From contig NZ_JACHLI010000022.1 in NCBI RefSeq assembly GCF_014204515.1, positions 1 to 64,000 on the forward strand: DNA of 64,000 nt, given 5' to 3'. Below the pieces are notes generated by a model. The model was not told the DNA's origin and did not search any database. It saw only the letters and a program-made list of their open reading frames with translations. The stretch's first letter is position 1. Each line of letters opens with the position of its first letter. Source of the stretch: Pseudomonas nitroreducens. GTDB taxonomy: Bacteria > Pseudomonadota > Gammaproteobacteria > Pseudomonadales > Pseudomonadaceae. Positions 42,448 through 50,655 of this stretch are shown here, piece by piece. The translations under genes were made by a program, and so were the position numbers.

Positions 42448-42493
42448 ATTCTTTTATAAAGGGCCGGGATGGGGTTGGGATGACTCAGGCAGT

Positions 42494-43084
42494 TCAGGCC
42501 CGGAGCAGGTGCTCCAGGCGTTCGATAAAGCGTTCCACCGGGAGGAGCGAGGCGCTGACTTTCATCCGCGCCAGCACGCCCTGCCAGGCGTTGCCGATGA
42601 ACTCGGCCAGGGACTCGACGTTCTCCGCCACCGGCAGCTCCCCGGCGCGCTGGGCGTCGGCGAGGCAGTCGCGCAGGGTGTCGATGGACTGCTGGAGGAT
42701 GCCGTCGACCCGCGCGGCGATGGCCGGCGACAGCTCGGCCATCTCGAAGCTCAGGCTGCCGATGAAGCAGTGGTACTCCAGCTTCTCCTGGCGGGCGAAG
42801 TGCGCCAGCAGCTCGCGGTAATAGGAGAGGATGCGCGCCCGCGGCCCCAGCGCCGGGTTGCTCAGTGCCTCGGCATAACGGGCCAGGCGCGGGGCATACA
42901 GATGCTCCAGGGCCTGCAGGGCGAAGTCTTCCTTGCTCTCGAAGTAGTGATAGAAGGAGCCCTTGGGGATGCCGGCGGCCTGGACGATGTCCTGCACGCC
43001 GGTGCCGTGGTAGCCGCTGCGGGTCATCGCCAGGGAGCCCTTGGCGAGGATCAGGTCGCGCTTGTCGAGTCGGATGCTGTTCAT
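42494..43084 (-). CDS. TetR-family repressor (NemR-like)
   Basis: 196-residue TetR regulator. The N-terminal HTH (about 10-55) includes LILAKGSLAMTRSGYHGTGV and IVQAAGIPKGSFYHYFESKE. The C-terminal ligand domain contains a cysteine in EYHCFIGSLSFEM, a possible electrophile sensor as in NemR. It is upstream of the OYE-family gene in the same direction and shares its operator sequence, so it probably represses both until an electrophile modifies or binds it. MNSIRLDK at 43,084 is the best start. Confidence 0.88.
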   Translation of the reverse strand: MNSIRLDKRDLILAKGSLAMTRSGYHGTGVQDIVQAAGIPKGSFYHYFESKEDFALQALEHLYAPRLARYAEALSNPALGPRARILSYYRELLAHFARQEKLEYHCFIGSLSFEMAELSPAIAARVDGILQQSIDTLRDCLADAQRAGELPVAENVESLAEFIGNAWQGVLARMKVSASLLPVERFIERLEHLLRA

Positions 43085-43097
43085 GGGCGCAAGAATA

Positions 43098-43111
43098 TGA
43101 CCGGTCGTCTC
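43098..43111. promoter_or_regulatory. TetR operator, site upstream of TetR gene
   Basis: TGACCGGTCGTCTC, 14 bases before the TetR start. It repeats the GACCGGTCGTCTC core found before the OYE gene, so the repressor probably controls itself. Confidence 0.7.
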
Positions 43112-43157
43112 GCTTTTGCCAGCACCATTGATCAGAGTGATTTTGCTGCAGAAGCCA

Positions 43158-44048
43158 TCAATGGATTGCGGGATTGTCCAGCAGCTCGGCCACGCCTTCC
43201 TGCAGCAGCTCACGCAGGCGCTCCACCACGGCTTCCGGTTCGGCTTCGCTGCGGTGCAGGCACAGGCCCAGCGGCGCCATGGCCGGCAGGCCGGCGCGCT
43301 CGGCATCCAGCCGCTCGACGCTGACGGGCAAGCCGATGGGCGTGCGCAGACCGACGCCCAGTCCGGCACCGACCGCCGCCCAGATGCCGGACAACCCGGC
43401 GCTGGTGAACGCCACGCGCCAGGCGATGCCGGCCCGATCCAGCGCCGCCGTCGCCGCGCTGCGCAGCAGGCACGGCGCCTCCAGCATCACCAGCGGCAAG
43501 GGTTCTGCGCCGGGAGACGGCGCTCCATCCGGTGCGCCGATCCAGCATTGCGCCACCGAGCCGATGCGCTCCATGTGCGGCGTGCGCTCGCCGGTCTCCC
43601 AGGCCAGCGCCAGGTCCAGCTCGCCGTTGCGCACGCCTTCGATGAGCTGCTGGTTGCGCGCCGTGCGCACTTCGATGCGCACTTTCGGATGGGCACGGGC
43701 AAAGCGCGCCAGCACGGCCGGCAGCAGGGTTTCGCCGAAGTCTTCCTGCAGGCCGAGGCGCACCCGGCCTTCCAGCGAGCCGCCGCGCAGAGCGCCGGCC
43801 GCTTCGTCGTTCAGCTCCAATAGACGACGGGCGTAGCCCAGCAGCGTCTCGCCCGCCTCGGTCAGCGCCATGCCGCGACCTTCACGGCGCAGGACGGGAG
43901 TACCGGCCTGCTCTTCGAGCTTCTTCAATTGCGCACTGACGGCGGAGGTGGAACGCCCCAGGCGATCCGCCGCGCGGGCGAAGCTGCCCAGCTCGATGCC
44001 GGTGACAAAGGTGCGCAGCACGTCGAGATCGAAGTTGAGGCGAGCCAT
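43158..44048 (-). CDS. LysR-family regulator
   Basis: 296-residue LysR regulator. HTH in residues about 3-62 (LDVLRTFVTGIELGSFARAA, then STSAVSAQLKKLEEQAGTPV); effector domain from about 92 with VRLGLQEDFGETLLPAVLAR. The ATG at 44,048 has AGGATGG upstream, preferred to an ATG nine bases further up. It is divergent from the carboxymuconolactone decarboxylase-like gene (107 bases apart), which it probably regulates together with the tautomerase gene behind it. The signal is unknown. Confidence 0.88.
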   Translation of the reverse strand: MARLNFDLDVLRTFVTGIELGSFARAADRLGRSTSAVSAQLKKLEEQAGTPVLRREGRGMALTEAGETLLGYARRLLELNDEAAGALRGGSLEGRVRLGLQEDFGETLLPAVLARFARAHPKVRIEVRTARNQQLIEGVRNGELDLALAWETGERTPHMERIGSVAQCWIGAPDGAPSPGAEPLPLVMLEAPCLLRSAATAALDRAGIAWRVAFTSAGLSGIWAAVGAGLGVGLRTPIGLPVSVERLDAERAGLPAMAPLGLCLHRSEAEPEAVVERLRELLQEGVAELLDNPAIH

Positions 44049-44155
44049 GCCAACCATCCTGATTAATCGAACTATCGGTCAAATATTTCCCGATTTTCCG
44101 AATCAATCTGGCGCGCTAGCCTGATTCCGTCAAGCCACAGAAGAGGAACGGCCCG

Positions 44156-44461
44156 ATGTCTTCTCCACCCCAGGTCTCCCCTGCTCTGCGACGCCAGGCG
44201 CCGAAGCTGGCGCAGCTCACCGAGGACGTGCTGTTCGGCGATATCTGGCAGCGCCCGCAACTGCATCCACGCGAGCGCAGCCTGATCACCGTTGCGGCGC
44301 TGGTGGTGCTGGGGCGCCTGGAGCAGTTGCCGTTCCATTTCCAACTGGCCCGAAGCAACGGCCTGACCCGCGACGAGCTGGTCGAGCTGATCACCCACCT
44401 GGCCTTCTACGGCGGCTGGCCGACGGCCGCCTCCGCTCTCAACCGACTCGACGAGGAATGA
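44156..44461 (+). CDS. Carboxymuconolactone decarboxylase family protein
   Basis: 101-residue CMD/AhpD-like helical protein. The core FGDIWQRPQLHPRERSLITV followed by HFQLARSNGLTRDELVELIT and LAFYGGWPTAASAL matches the small decarboxylase-like branch. The redox CxxC pair of AhpD is absent, so peroxidase activity is unlikely. It precedes the tautomerase gene by four bases and both are divergent from a LysR gene. The reaction is unknown; ring-fission product or lactone chemistry is a fair guess from the family. Confidence 0.87.
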   Translation: MSSPPQVSPALRRQAPKLAQLTEDVLFGDIWQRPQLHPRERSLITVAALVVLGRLEQLPFHFQLARSNGLTRDELVELITHLAFYGGWPTAASALNRLDEE

Positions 44462-44465
44462 CGCC

Positions 44466-44855
44466 ATGCCCACCGTCCGCATCTCCCTGCGCAAAGGCAA
44501 GCAACCCGAGTACCTGCGCGAACTGGCCGACAGCGTCTACGACGCCATGCACGAAGCCTTCAATGTGCCCGAGGGCGACCAGTTCGTGATGATCCACCAG
44601 CACGAAGCCGAAGAGTTCGTCTTCAACCGCCATTACCTGGGCGGGCCACGCAGCGACGACTTCGTGCTGATCGCCATCACCATCGGCCGTCCACGGGACT
44701 CGCAGACCAAACAGGCGTTCTACCGACGGCTGAACGCGCTGCTGGGCGAACGCCTGGGCATCGCCAGCGAGGACGTGATGGTGCAGATCACCAACAGCGA
44801 GGCGGATGACTGGTCGTTCGGCGGCGGACGCCTGGGCGTGCTGACCAAGCCCTAG
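44466..44855 (+). CDS. Tautomerase-family protein (4-oxalocrotonate type)
   Basis: 129-residue tautomerase-superfamily protein. Removal of Met exposes Pro1 (MPTVRISLRKGKQPEYLREL), the catalytic base of the family. The length is about twice that of 4-OT and fits the tautomerase_2 group (VMIHQHEAEEFVFNRHYLGG, LIAITIGRPRDSQTKQAFYR). It is coupled closely to the CMD-family gene and overlaps by four bases the 3' end of the convergent nitroreductase gene. Together the pair could process a keto-enol or halogenated acrylate-type compound; the substrate is unknown. Confidence 0.88.
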   Translation: MPTVRISLRKGKQPEYLRELADSVYDAMHEAFNVPEGDQFVMIHQHEAEEFVFNRHYLGGPRSDDFVLIAITIGRPRDSQTKQAFYRRLNALLGERLGIASEDVMVQITNSEADDWSFGGGRLGVLTKP

Positions 44856-45592
44856 TGCCAGCTGACGCGCTGCTCCAGCGGGAAGCGCAGGCGCGGGTTG
44901 TAGACGCCATTGTCGGCAGCCCGCCCCACCGCCAGCAGCATGATCGGCACCGCGCGGCGCGGGATATCCAGCACCTTGCGCAGCCGCACTTCGTCGAAGC
45001 CTTCCATCGGGCAACTGGCGTAGCCATGGCTCTGCACGACAAGCATCAGGTTCTGCGCCGCCAGGGCCGTGGACTTCACCGCCCACAGGCGCATCTCGGC
45101 GTGGCTGTTGGGATGGCGCATCAAGGCGCGGCGCAGGCCGACCAGTGCATACAGCGCCCGCTTGAACAGCCCGCGCAGGCCGAAGGCGCCCTGGTTGTAC
45201 TGGAACGGCGCGGTACGCTCGTAGAAGCGCCGAACCTTCTCCGGCACCTGCGGCTCAGACCATTGTTCGAGGATTGCCGCGCAGGACTCGCGCCAGGTGT
45301 CCGGGCGCGCCAGCACGGCGATCAATACCGGGGCGGTGCGCGCCGCGTTCTGCCCCAGACACACCGGCGCCAGCCGCCGGCGCAGTTCGGCATCGCGGAT
45401 CACCTGGAAACTCCACGGCTGCAGGTTGCAGGCGTTGGGGGCGAGCACGGCCTGCTCCAGGCAGTCGCGCAGCACGGCGTCGGGCACCGGCTCGTCGAGG
45501 AAACGGCGCACCGAGCGGCGCTGTTCGATCAGCGCGCGCAGGTTCTCGGGCGTGGCGGGCAGGCAAGCGGACTCGGCGGCGAAACGGCTCAT
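44852..45592 (-). CDS. Nitroreductase-family FMN protein
   Basis: 246-residue nitroreductase-fold protein. The N-terminal FMN-phosphate segment IEQRRSVRRFLDEPVPDAVL and AVLAPNACNLQPWSFQVIRD are characteristic, and LMLVVQSHGYASCPMEGFDE with LLAVGRAADNG closes the FMN site. It should reduce nitro-groups, quinones or related electrophiles with NAD(P)H. GGAG precedes the ATG at 45,592. It is convergent with the tautomerase gene and parallel to the glutathione peroxidase gene. Confidence 0.88.
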   Translation of the reverse strand: MSRFAAESACLPATPENLRALIEQRRSVRRFLDEPVPDAVLRDCLEQAVLAPNACNLQPWSFQVIRDAELRRRLAPVCLGQNAARTAPVLIAVLARPDTWRESCAAILEQWSEPQVPEKVRRFYERTAPFQYNQGAFGLRGLFKRALYALVGLRRALMRHPNSHAEMRLWAVKSTALAAQNLMLVVQSHGYASCPMEGFDEVRLRKVLDIPRRAVPIMLLAVGRAADNGVYNPRLRFPLEQRVSWH

Positions 45593-45705
45593 GGCAGGCT
45601 CCGGAAGCAGGTCGCCCAATTAAGCCGCCGCGCACCCGAGGGAACAAGGCGAAGGAGAAAAATGCCGGCGGGATTGGCGCATGCGCCCTCTCCCGCCGGG
45701 GCGGA

Positions 45706-46191
45706 TCAGGCGCCCAGCGCCTTCTCGATGGCCTGGATCAACGCCGGGTCATCCGGCGTGGTGCGCGGGCTGAAACGGGCCAGCACGCGGCCGTCCGGGC
45801 CGAGCAGGAACTTCTCGAAGTTCCAGCTGATGTCACCGGGGAACTCGGCGCCCTCGCCCGCCAGCAGGCGGTACAGCGGATGGCGCTCGGCGCCATTGAC
45901 CTCGAGCTTGCCCGACATCGGGAAGGTCACTCCGTAGTTCAGCGAGCAGAACGACTGGATCTCGGCCTCGCTGCCCGGCTCCTGCCCGGCGAACTGGTTG
46001 CACGGCAGGCCGAGGACCACGAAGCCCTGGTCCTTGTACTGCTGGTAGAGGTTTTCCAGAGCGGCGTACTGCGGGGTCAGGCCACATTTCGAGGCGACGT
46101 TGACCACCAGCACGACCTTGCCCTTGAGCGGGGCCAGCGGCAGATCCTGGCCGTCGAGACCATGCAGCGTCAGATCGTGAAAAGCGCTCAT
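45706..46191 (-). CDS. Glutathione peroxidase (Cys type)
   Basis: 161-residue thiol peroxidase of the glutathione peroxidase family. The peroxidatic Cys36 is in NVASKCGLTPQY, with Gln and Trp tetrad residues in LGLPCNQFAGQEPG (Cys64 as possible resolving residue) and SWNFEKFLL. In bacteria such enzymes often use thioredoxin rather than glutathione. It lies between SlyD and the nitroreductase on the same strand; a spacer of 216 bases upstream contains only the SlyD terminator. Confidence 0.9.
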   Translation of the reverse strand: MSAFHDLTLHGLDGQDLPLAPLKGKVVLVVNVASKCGLTPQYAALENLYQQYKDQGFVVLGLPCNQFAGQEPGSEAEIQSFCSLNYGVTFPMSGKLEVNGAERHPLYRLLAGEGAEFPGDISWNFEKFLLGPDGRVLARFSPRTTPDDPALIQAIEKALGA

Positions 46192-46320
46192 TGCTTGCTC
46201 CTTGAAGAGGTAGGCACGAAGTGCCCGCGCAGGGAGCGGACAACGCGTCCGTCGTGCTGCGCAATCCCAGTGGATGCGGGAAAAATGCCCTGGCGGTGTT
46301 GCAGTGAAACGGTTGCATGA

Positions 46321-46344
46321 GAAAGGCGCCCGAAGGCGCCTTTC
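46321..46344 (-). terminator. Hairpin after slyD
   Basis: GAAAGGCGCC, loop CGAA, GGCGCCTTTC, a perfect ten-base stem 64 bases after the slyD stop. The T-run on the minus strand is short, so termination may be partial. The rest of 46,192-46,407 shows nothing else. Confidence 0.6.
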
Positions 46345-46407
46345 CCGTGTGAGCTTAGCAGCTCAATGATGGCTTCACCCGATCGAAGTCCGACCGGTTG
46401 AGCGCTA

Positions 46408-46893
46408 TCAGTGGTGGTGACCACCTTCGCCATGGACGTGGCCATGGGCGACTTCTTCGGCGGAAGCGTCGCGGATGTCGACCACTTTCACCTTGAAGTT
46501 CAGGCGCTGGCCGGCCAGCGGGTGGTTGCCGTCGACGGTCACGTCGTCGCCGTCGATGTCGCGGATGGTGACGATCTGCATGCCGCCGTCCGGAGCCGAA
46601 GCGTGGAACTGCATGCCCACTTCCAGCTCGTCCACGCCTTCGAACATTTCACGGGTCAGGGTGGCAACCAGCTCGGCGCTGTATTCGCCGTAGGCATCGG
46701 CCGGCTCGACGGTCACTTCCAGCTCGTCGCCGACCTGCTTGCCTTCCAGGGCCTTTTCCAGGCCGCCGATGATGTTGCTGGCACCGTGCAGGTAGACCAG
46801 CGGAGCGCCGCCGGCGGAGCTGTCGATGACCTCACCCGCGTCGTTGGTCAGGGTATAGTCGATGGAAACCGCCTTGTTGGCCGCGATCTGCAT
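46408..46893 (-). CDS. slyD: FKBP-type peptidyl-prolyl isomerase SlyD
   Basis: 161-residue cytoplasmic prolyl isomerase and chaperone. The FKBP core starts IAANKAVSIDYTLTNDAGEV and ends FKVKVVDIRDAS, interrupted by the SlyD insert-in-flap domain (about 75-125). The C terminus is short but histidine-rich (EEVAHGHVHGEGGHHH), suited to nickel binding as in hydrogenase or urease maturation. Its start codon overlaps that of the divergent DUF3565 gene within CATG. Known neighbours in P. aeruginosa are ackA-pta on one side and glutathione peroxidase on the other, as here. Confidence 0.92.
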   Translation of the reverse strand: MQIAANKAVSIDYTLTNDAGEVIDSSAGGAPLVYLHGASNIIGGLEKALEGKQVGDELEVTVEPADAYGEYSAELVATLTREMFEGVDELEVGMQFHASAPDGGMQIVTIRDIDGDDVTVDGNHPLAGQRLNFKVKVVDIRDASAEEVAHGHVHGEGGHHH

Positions 46894-47194
46894 GGTTCGA
46901 AACCTATCCGATATAGAAGTTGAAAGCGCAAGTCTACGCGGCGGCGCCCCCGATTGCGACCCGAAGACGGACGGACGGGACGACGCGGCCGCGCCGCGCC
47001 TGCTTGACTTTCATCAGGACGAAGACGGCCACTGGGTGGCAGTCTTGTCCTGCGGCCACACCCAGCACCTGCGCCACCAGCCCCCCTGGCAGTCGCGCCC
47101 CTGGGTGCTGGACCCACAGCAGCGCAAGGCGCAGATCGGCCGGTGGTTCCCCTGCGGCTGGTGCGCCAAGGACATCGACAGCAACAAGGAGTAG
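46892..47194 (+). CDS. DUF3565 protein
   Basis: 100-residue protein with the DUF3565 block LLDFHQDEDGHWVAVLSCGH, then RHQPPWQSRPWVL and FPCGWC. The Cys/His pattern (SCGHTQHLRH and PCGWC) suggests a small zinc-binding fold. The first 35 residues (to about DDAAAP) look unlike other members, whose proteins begin close to the FHQDE segment. The only in-frame ATG before that block overlaps the slyD start on the other strand, and no good ribosome site precedes it. ackA follows two bases later. Confidence 0.7.
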   Translation: MVRNLSDIEVESASLRGGAPDCDPKTDGRDDAAAPRLLDFHQDEDGHWVAVLSCGHTQHLRHQPPWQSRPWVLDPQQRKAQIGRWFPCGWCAKDIDSNKE

Positions 47195-47196
47195 GC

Positions 47197-48387
47197 ATGC
47201 CGGCTCGCAATATCCTGGTGATCAACTGCGGCAGTTCATCGATCAAGTTCGCCCTGGTTCGAGAGGGGCGCGACGATTTCATTCTTCATGGCCTGGCCGA
47301 GCGCCTCGGCTCCAACGGCGCCAGCCTGCGCTGGCAGGGCGAGACCGACGAGCAGCCACAGACCCTGGAGCTGCCCGGCGCCGACCACCAGGCCGCCCTC
47401 GCCCGCCTGCTGCCGCTGGTGGCCAGGGCCGCCCAGGGCGAGCTGCACGCCATCGGCCATCGCGTGGTGCACGGCGGCGAGCGCTTCACCCAGGCCTCGC
47501 GCCTGACCGATGAGGTGCTCAGCGCCATCCGCGAGACCTCGCCCCTGGCGCCCCTGCACAACCCGGCCAACCTGGTCGGCATCGACGCCGCCATGACGCT
47601 CTACCCGGACCTGCCGCACATCGCCGTGTTCGACACCGCCTTCCACCAGAGCCTGCCCGAGCGCGCCTTCCGCTATGCCATCCCCGAGCCGCTGTACCGC
47701 GAGCAGCACGTGCGCCGCTACGGCTTCCACGGCACCAGCCACCGCTACGTCAGCCACCAGGCGGCGCAGATGAGCGGGCTGGCGGTGGGCGACAGCTACT
47801 GGCTGTCGGCGCACCTGGGCAATGGCAGCTCGACCTGCGCCATCGCCAACGGCCAGAGCCGCGACACCAGCATGGGCCTGACCCCGCTGGAGGGCCTGAT
47901 GATGGGCACCCGCTCCGGCGACGTCGACCCGAACCTGCACAGCCACCTGGCGCGGACCCTGGGCTGGAGCCTGGAAAAGATCGACCACATGCTCAACCAC
48001 GACAGCGGCCTGCTCGGCCTGTCGGGGCTGTCCAACGACATGCGCACCCTGGAGCACGCTCGCGAGCAGGGCCACGCCAACGCGGCGCTGGCCATCGAAG
48101 TATTCTGTTACCGATTGGCCAAGTCCCTGGCCTCGCTGACCTGTGCGCTGCCGCGGCTGGACGGCATCATCTTCACCGGCGGCATCGGAGAGAACTCGGC
48201 GCTGGTGCGCAACCTCACGGTCAAGCACCTGCACGTGCTCAATCTGGAACTCGACGGCGAAGCCAACGCCCGCTGCGTACGCGGCGTCGGCGGGCCGATC
48301 CACCTGAGCGGCCACCCCCGCGTGCTGGTGATCCCCACCAACGAAGAAAAGCAGATCGCCCTCGACACCCTGGCGGTGCTCGACTGA
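47197..48387 (+). CDS. ackA: Acetate kinase
   Basis: 396-residue enzyme interconverting acetyl-phosphate + ADP and acetate + ATP. LVINCGSSSIKFALV at the N terminus is family signature 1, and RRYGFHGTSHRYVS is signature 2, with the active-site residues of the ASKHA fold; FTGGIGENSALVR is near the C terminus. AAGGAG precedes the start, and the DUF3565 gene ends two bases upstream, so the two may be cotranscribed. pta follows, giving the classical AckA-Pta route for acetate overflow and acetyl-phosphate. Confidence 0.95.
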   Translation: MPARNILVINCGSSSIKFALVREGRDDFILHGLAERLGSNGASLRWQGETDEQPQTLELPGADHQAALARLLPLVARAAQGELHAIGHRVVHGGERFTQASRLTDEVLSAIRETSPLAPLHNPANLVGIDAAMTLYPDLPHIAVFDTAFHQSLPERAFRYAIPEPLYREQHVRRYGFHGTSHRYVSHQAAQMSGLAVGDSYWLSAHLGNGSSTCAIANGQSRDTSMGLTPLEGLMMGTRSGDVDPNLHSHLARTLGWSLEKIDHMLNHDSGLLGLSGLSNDMRTLEHAREQGHANAALAIEVFCYRLAKSLASLTCALPRLDGIIFTGGIGENSALVRNLTVKHLHVLNLELDGEANARCVRGVGGPIHLSGHPRVLVIPTNEEKQIALDTLAVLD

Positions 48388-48448
48388 AGATTCACCGGTT
48401 GCGCCCCACAAGGGCGCAGACCACCCCCGCACGGCTTAAGGAGCCCGG

Positions 48449-50575
48449 ATGCACACCTTCTTCCTCGCACCGACCGGTTTCGGTGTCGGCCTGACGTCCA
48501 CCAGCCTGGGCCTGATCCGCGCCCTGCAACGCGCCGGCCTGAAGGTCGGCTTCTTCAAGCCCATCGCCCAGCCCCACGCCGGCGACGATGGCCCGGAGCG
48601 CTCCAGCGAGCTGGTCGCGCGTACCCACGGCCTCAATGCGCCCACCCCGCTGTCGCTGTCCAAGGTCGAGCGCATGCTCGGCGACGGCCTGCTCGACGAA
48701 CTGCTCGAAGACATCGTCGGCATGTACAACAGCGCCGCCGTGGACAAGGACGTGATGATCGTCGAAGGCATGGTGCCGACCAAGCACGCCAGCTATGCCG
48801 CGCGCATCAACGCGCACCTGGCGCGCAGCGTGGATGCCGAGGTGATCCTGGTCTCGGCGCCGGACAACGAGACGGTGGGCGAGCTGTCCGACCGTATCGA
48901 AATCCTCGCCCAGCTGTTTGGCGGCCCGCGCGATCCGCACCTCGCCGGCCTGATCGTCAACAAGGTGCGTGGCGGCGAGAGCGATGACCTGCCGCGCGAC
49001 GCCGAGGAAGCCGCGCGGCTGTTCGGCGAACGCCTCAAGGAACACTCGCCGCTGCTGCGCGACGGCGACGTCCGCCTGCTCGGCTGCATTCCCTGGCAGG
49101 ACGAGATGAACGCCCCGCGCACCCGCGACGTGGCCGACCTGCTGGACGCCAGCGTGCTCAACGCCGGCGACTACGAACAACGCCGCGTGCAGAAGATCAT
49201 CCTCTGCGCGCCCTCGGCGCCCAACACCGTGCACCTGCTCAAGCCCGGCGTGCTGGTGGTGGTTCCCGGCGACCGCGACGACATCATCCTCGCCGCCTGC
49301 CTGGCCGCCATGAACGGCGTGCCCCTGGCCGGCCTGCTGCTGTGCTCGGGCCTGGCGCCGGATGCAAGGGTCATGGAGCTGTGCCGCAGTGCGCTGCAGA
49401 GCGGCCTGCCGGTGCTGACGGTGAAGACCGGCTCGTTCGACACCGCCGGCGACCTGTCGCGGATGAACAAGGAAATCCCGGTGGACGACCGCGAACGCGC
49501 CGAGCGCGTCACCGAATTCGTCGCCGAACACATCGATTTCGAGTGGCTCAAGCAGCGCTGCGGCTCGCCCCACGAACTGCGCCTGTCGCCGCCGGTGTTC
49601 CGCTACCAGCTGACCCAGCGCGCCAACCGCGCCGGCAAGCGCATCGTCCTGCCCGAGGGCAGCGAGCCGCGCACCGTGCAGGCCGCCGCCATCTGCCATG
49701 CCCGCGGCATCGCCCGCTGCGTGCTGCTGGCCAAGCCCGACGACGTACAGGCGGTGGCGCAGATGCTCGGCATCGTGCTGCCCGAGGACCTCGAAGTGGT
49801 CGACCCGGACCTCGTGCGTAGCCGCTACGTCGAGCCCATGGTCGAGCTGCGCAAGGGCAAGAGCCTGAACGCGCCGATGGCCGAGCAACAGCTGGAGGAC
49901 AACGTGGTGCTGGGCACCATGATGCTCGCCCTGGACGAGGTGGACGGCCTGGTCTCCGGCGCCATCCACACCACCGCCAACACCATCCGCCCGGCCCTGC
50001 AGCTGATCAAGACGGCGCCCGGCTACAACCTGGTGTCCTCGGTGTTCTTCATGCTGCTGCCCGACCAGGTGGTGGTCTACGGCGACTGCGCGGTGAATCC
50101 CGATCCTTCGGCCAGTGACCTGGCGGAGATCGCCCTGCAGAGTGCCGCCTCGGCGCAGTCCTTCGGCATCACCCCGCGGGTGGCGATGATCAGCTACTCC
50201 ACCGGTGAGTCCGGAACCGGCGCAGATGTCGAGAAAGTCCGCGAAGCTACGCGCATCGCGCGGGAAAAACGCGCCGATCTGTTGATCGACGGTCCCTTGC
50301 AGTATGATGCCGCCGCCATCGCCAGCGTGGGTCGCCTGAAGGCGCCCGAGAGCCCGGTGGCCGGACGCGCCAATGTGTTCGTGTTCCCCGACCTGAACAC
50401 CGGGAATACTACCTACAAGGCCGTCCAGCGCAGCGCCGACTGCGTCAGCATCGGGCCGATGCTGCAGGGCCTGCGCAAACCGGTGAACGACCTGTCGCGC
50501 GGGGCGCTGGTGGACGACATCGTCTACACCATCGCTCTGACGGCGATCCAGGCCGACAGCAGCAAGGACGGCTGA
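48449..50575 (+). CDS. pta: Phosphate acetyltransferase (long form)
   Basis: 708-residue enzyme converting acetyl-CoA + phosphate to acetyl-phosphate. The long proteobacterial form has an N-terminal P-loop-like regulatory domain (FFLAPTGFGVGLTSTSLGLI), a DRTGG domain (about 210-330, LKPGVLVVVPGDRDDIILAA) and the C-terminal PTA_PTB catalytic domain from about 385 (RIVLPEGSEPRTVQAAAICH, then GPLQYDAA and NVFVFPDLNTGNTTYKAVQR). It lies 61 bases after ackA with AAGGAG upstream and forms one operon with it. Confidence 0.95.
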   Translation: MHTFFLAPTGFGVGLTSTSLGLIRALQRAGLKVGFFKPIAQPHAGDDGPERSSELVARTHGLNAPTPLSLSKVERMLGDGLLDELLEDIVGMYNSAAVDKDVMIVEGMVPTKHASYAARINAHLARSVDAEVILVSAPDNETVGELSDRIEILAQLFGGPRDPHLAGLIVNKVRGGESDDLPRDAEEAARLFGERLKEHSPLLRDGDVRLLGCIPWQDEMNAPRTRDVADLLDASVLNAGDYEQRRVQKIILCAPSAPNTVHLLKPGVLVVVPGDRDDIILAACLAAMNGVPLAGLLLCSGLAPDARVMELCRSALQSGLPVLTVKTGSFDTAGDLSRMNKEIPVDDRERAERVTEFVAEHIDFEWLKQRCGSPHELRLSPPVFRYQLTQRANRAGKRIVLPEGSEPRTVQAAAICHARGIARCVLLAKPDDVQAVAQMLGIVLPEDLEVVDPDLVRSRYVEPMVELRKGKSLNAPMAEQQLEDNVVLGTMMLALDEVDGLVSGAIHTTANTIRPALQLIKTAPGYNLVSSVFFMLLPDQVVVYGDCAVNPDPSASDLAEIALQSAASAQSFGITPRVAMISYSTGESGTGADVEKVREATRIAREKRADLLIDGPLQYDAAAIASVGRLKAPESPVAGRANVFVFPDLNTGNTTYKAVQRSADCVSIGPMLQGLRKPVNDLSRGALVDDIVYTIALTAIQADSSKDG

Positions 50576-50655
50576 CTGACAGGCACGAGGGATGTGCCCA
50601 CGAACGCATCACGCGCCCGGCCGACCGGGCGCCTACGTACAAGGACCATTCCTCG

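Noticed and set aside
44049..44155. GATTAATCG / CGAATCAATC as a defined LysR operator
   Set aside because: The two arms match only with an insertion; too weak to report as a site.
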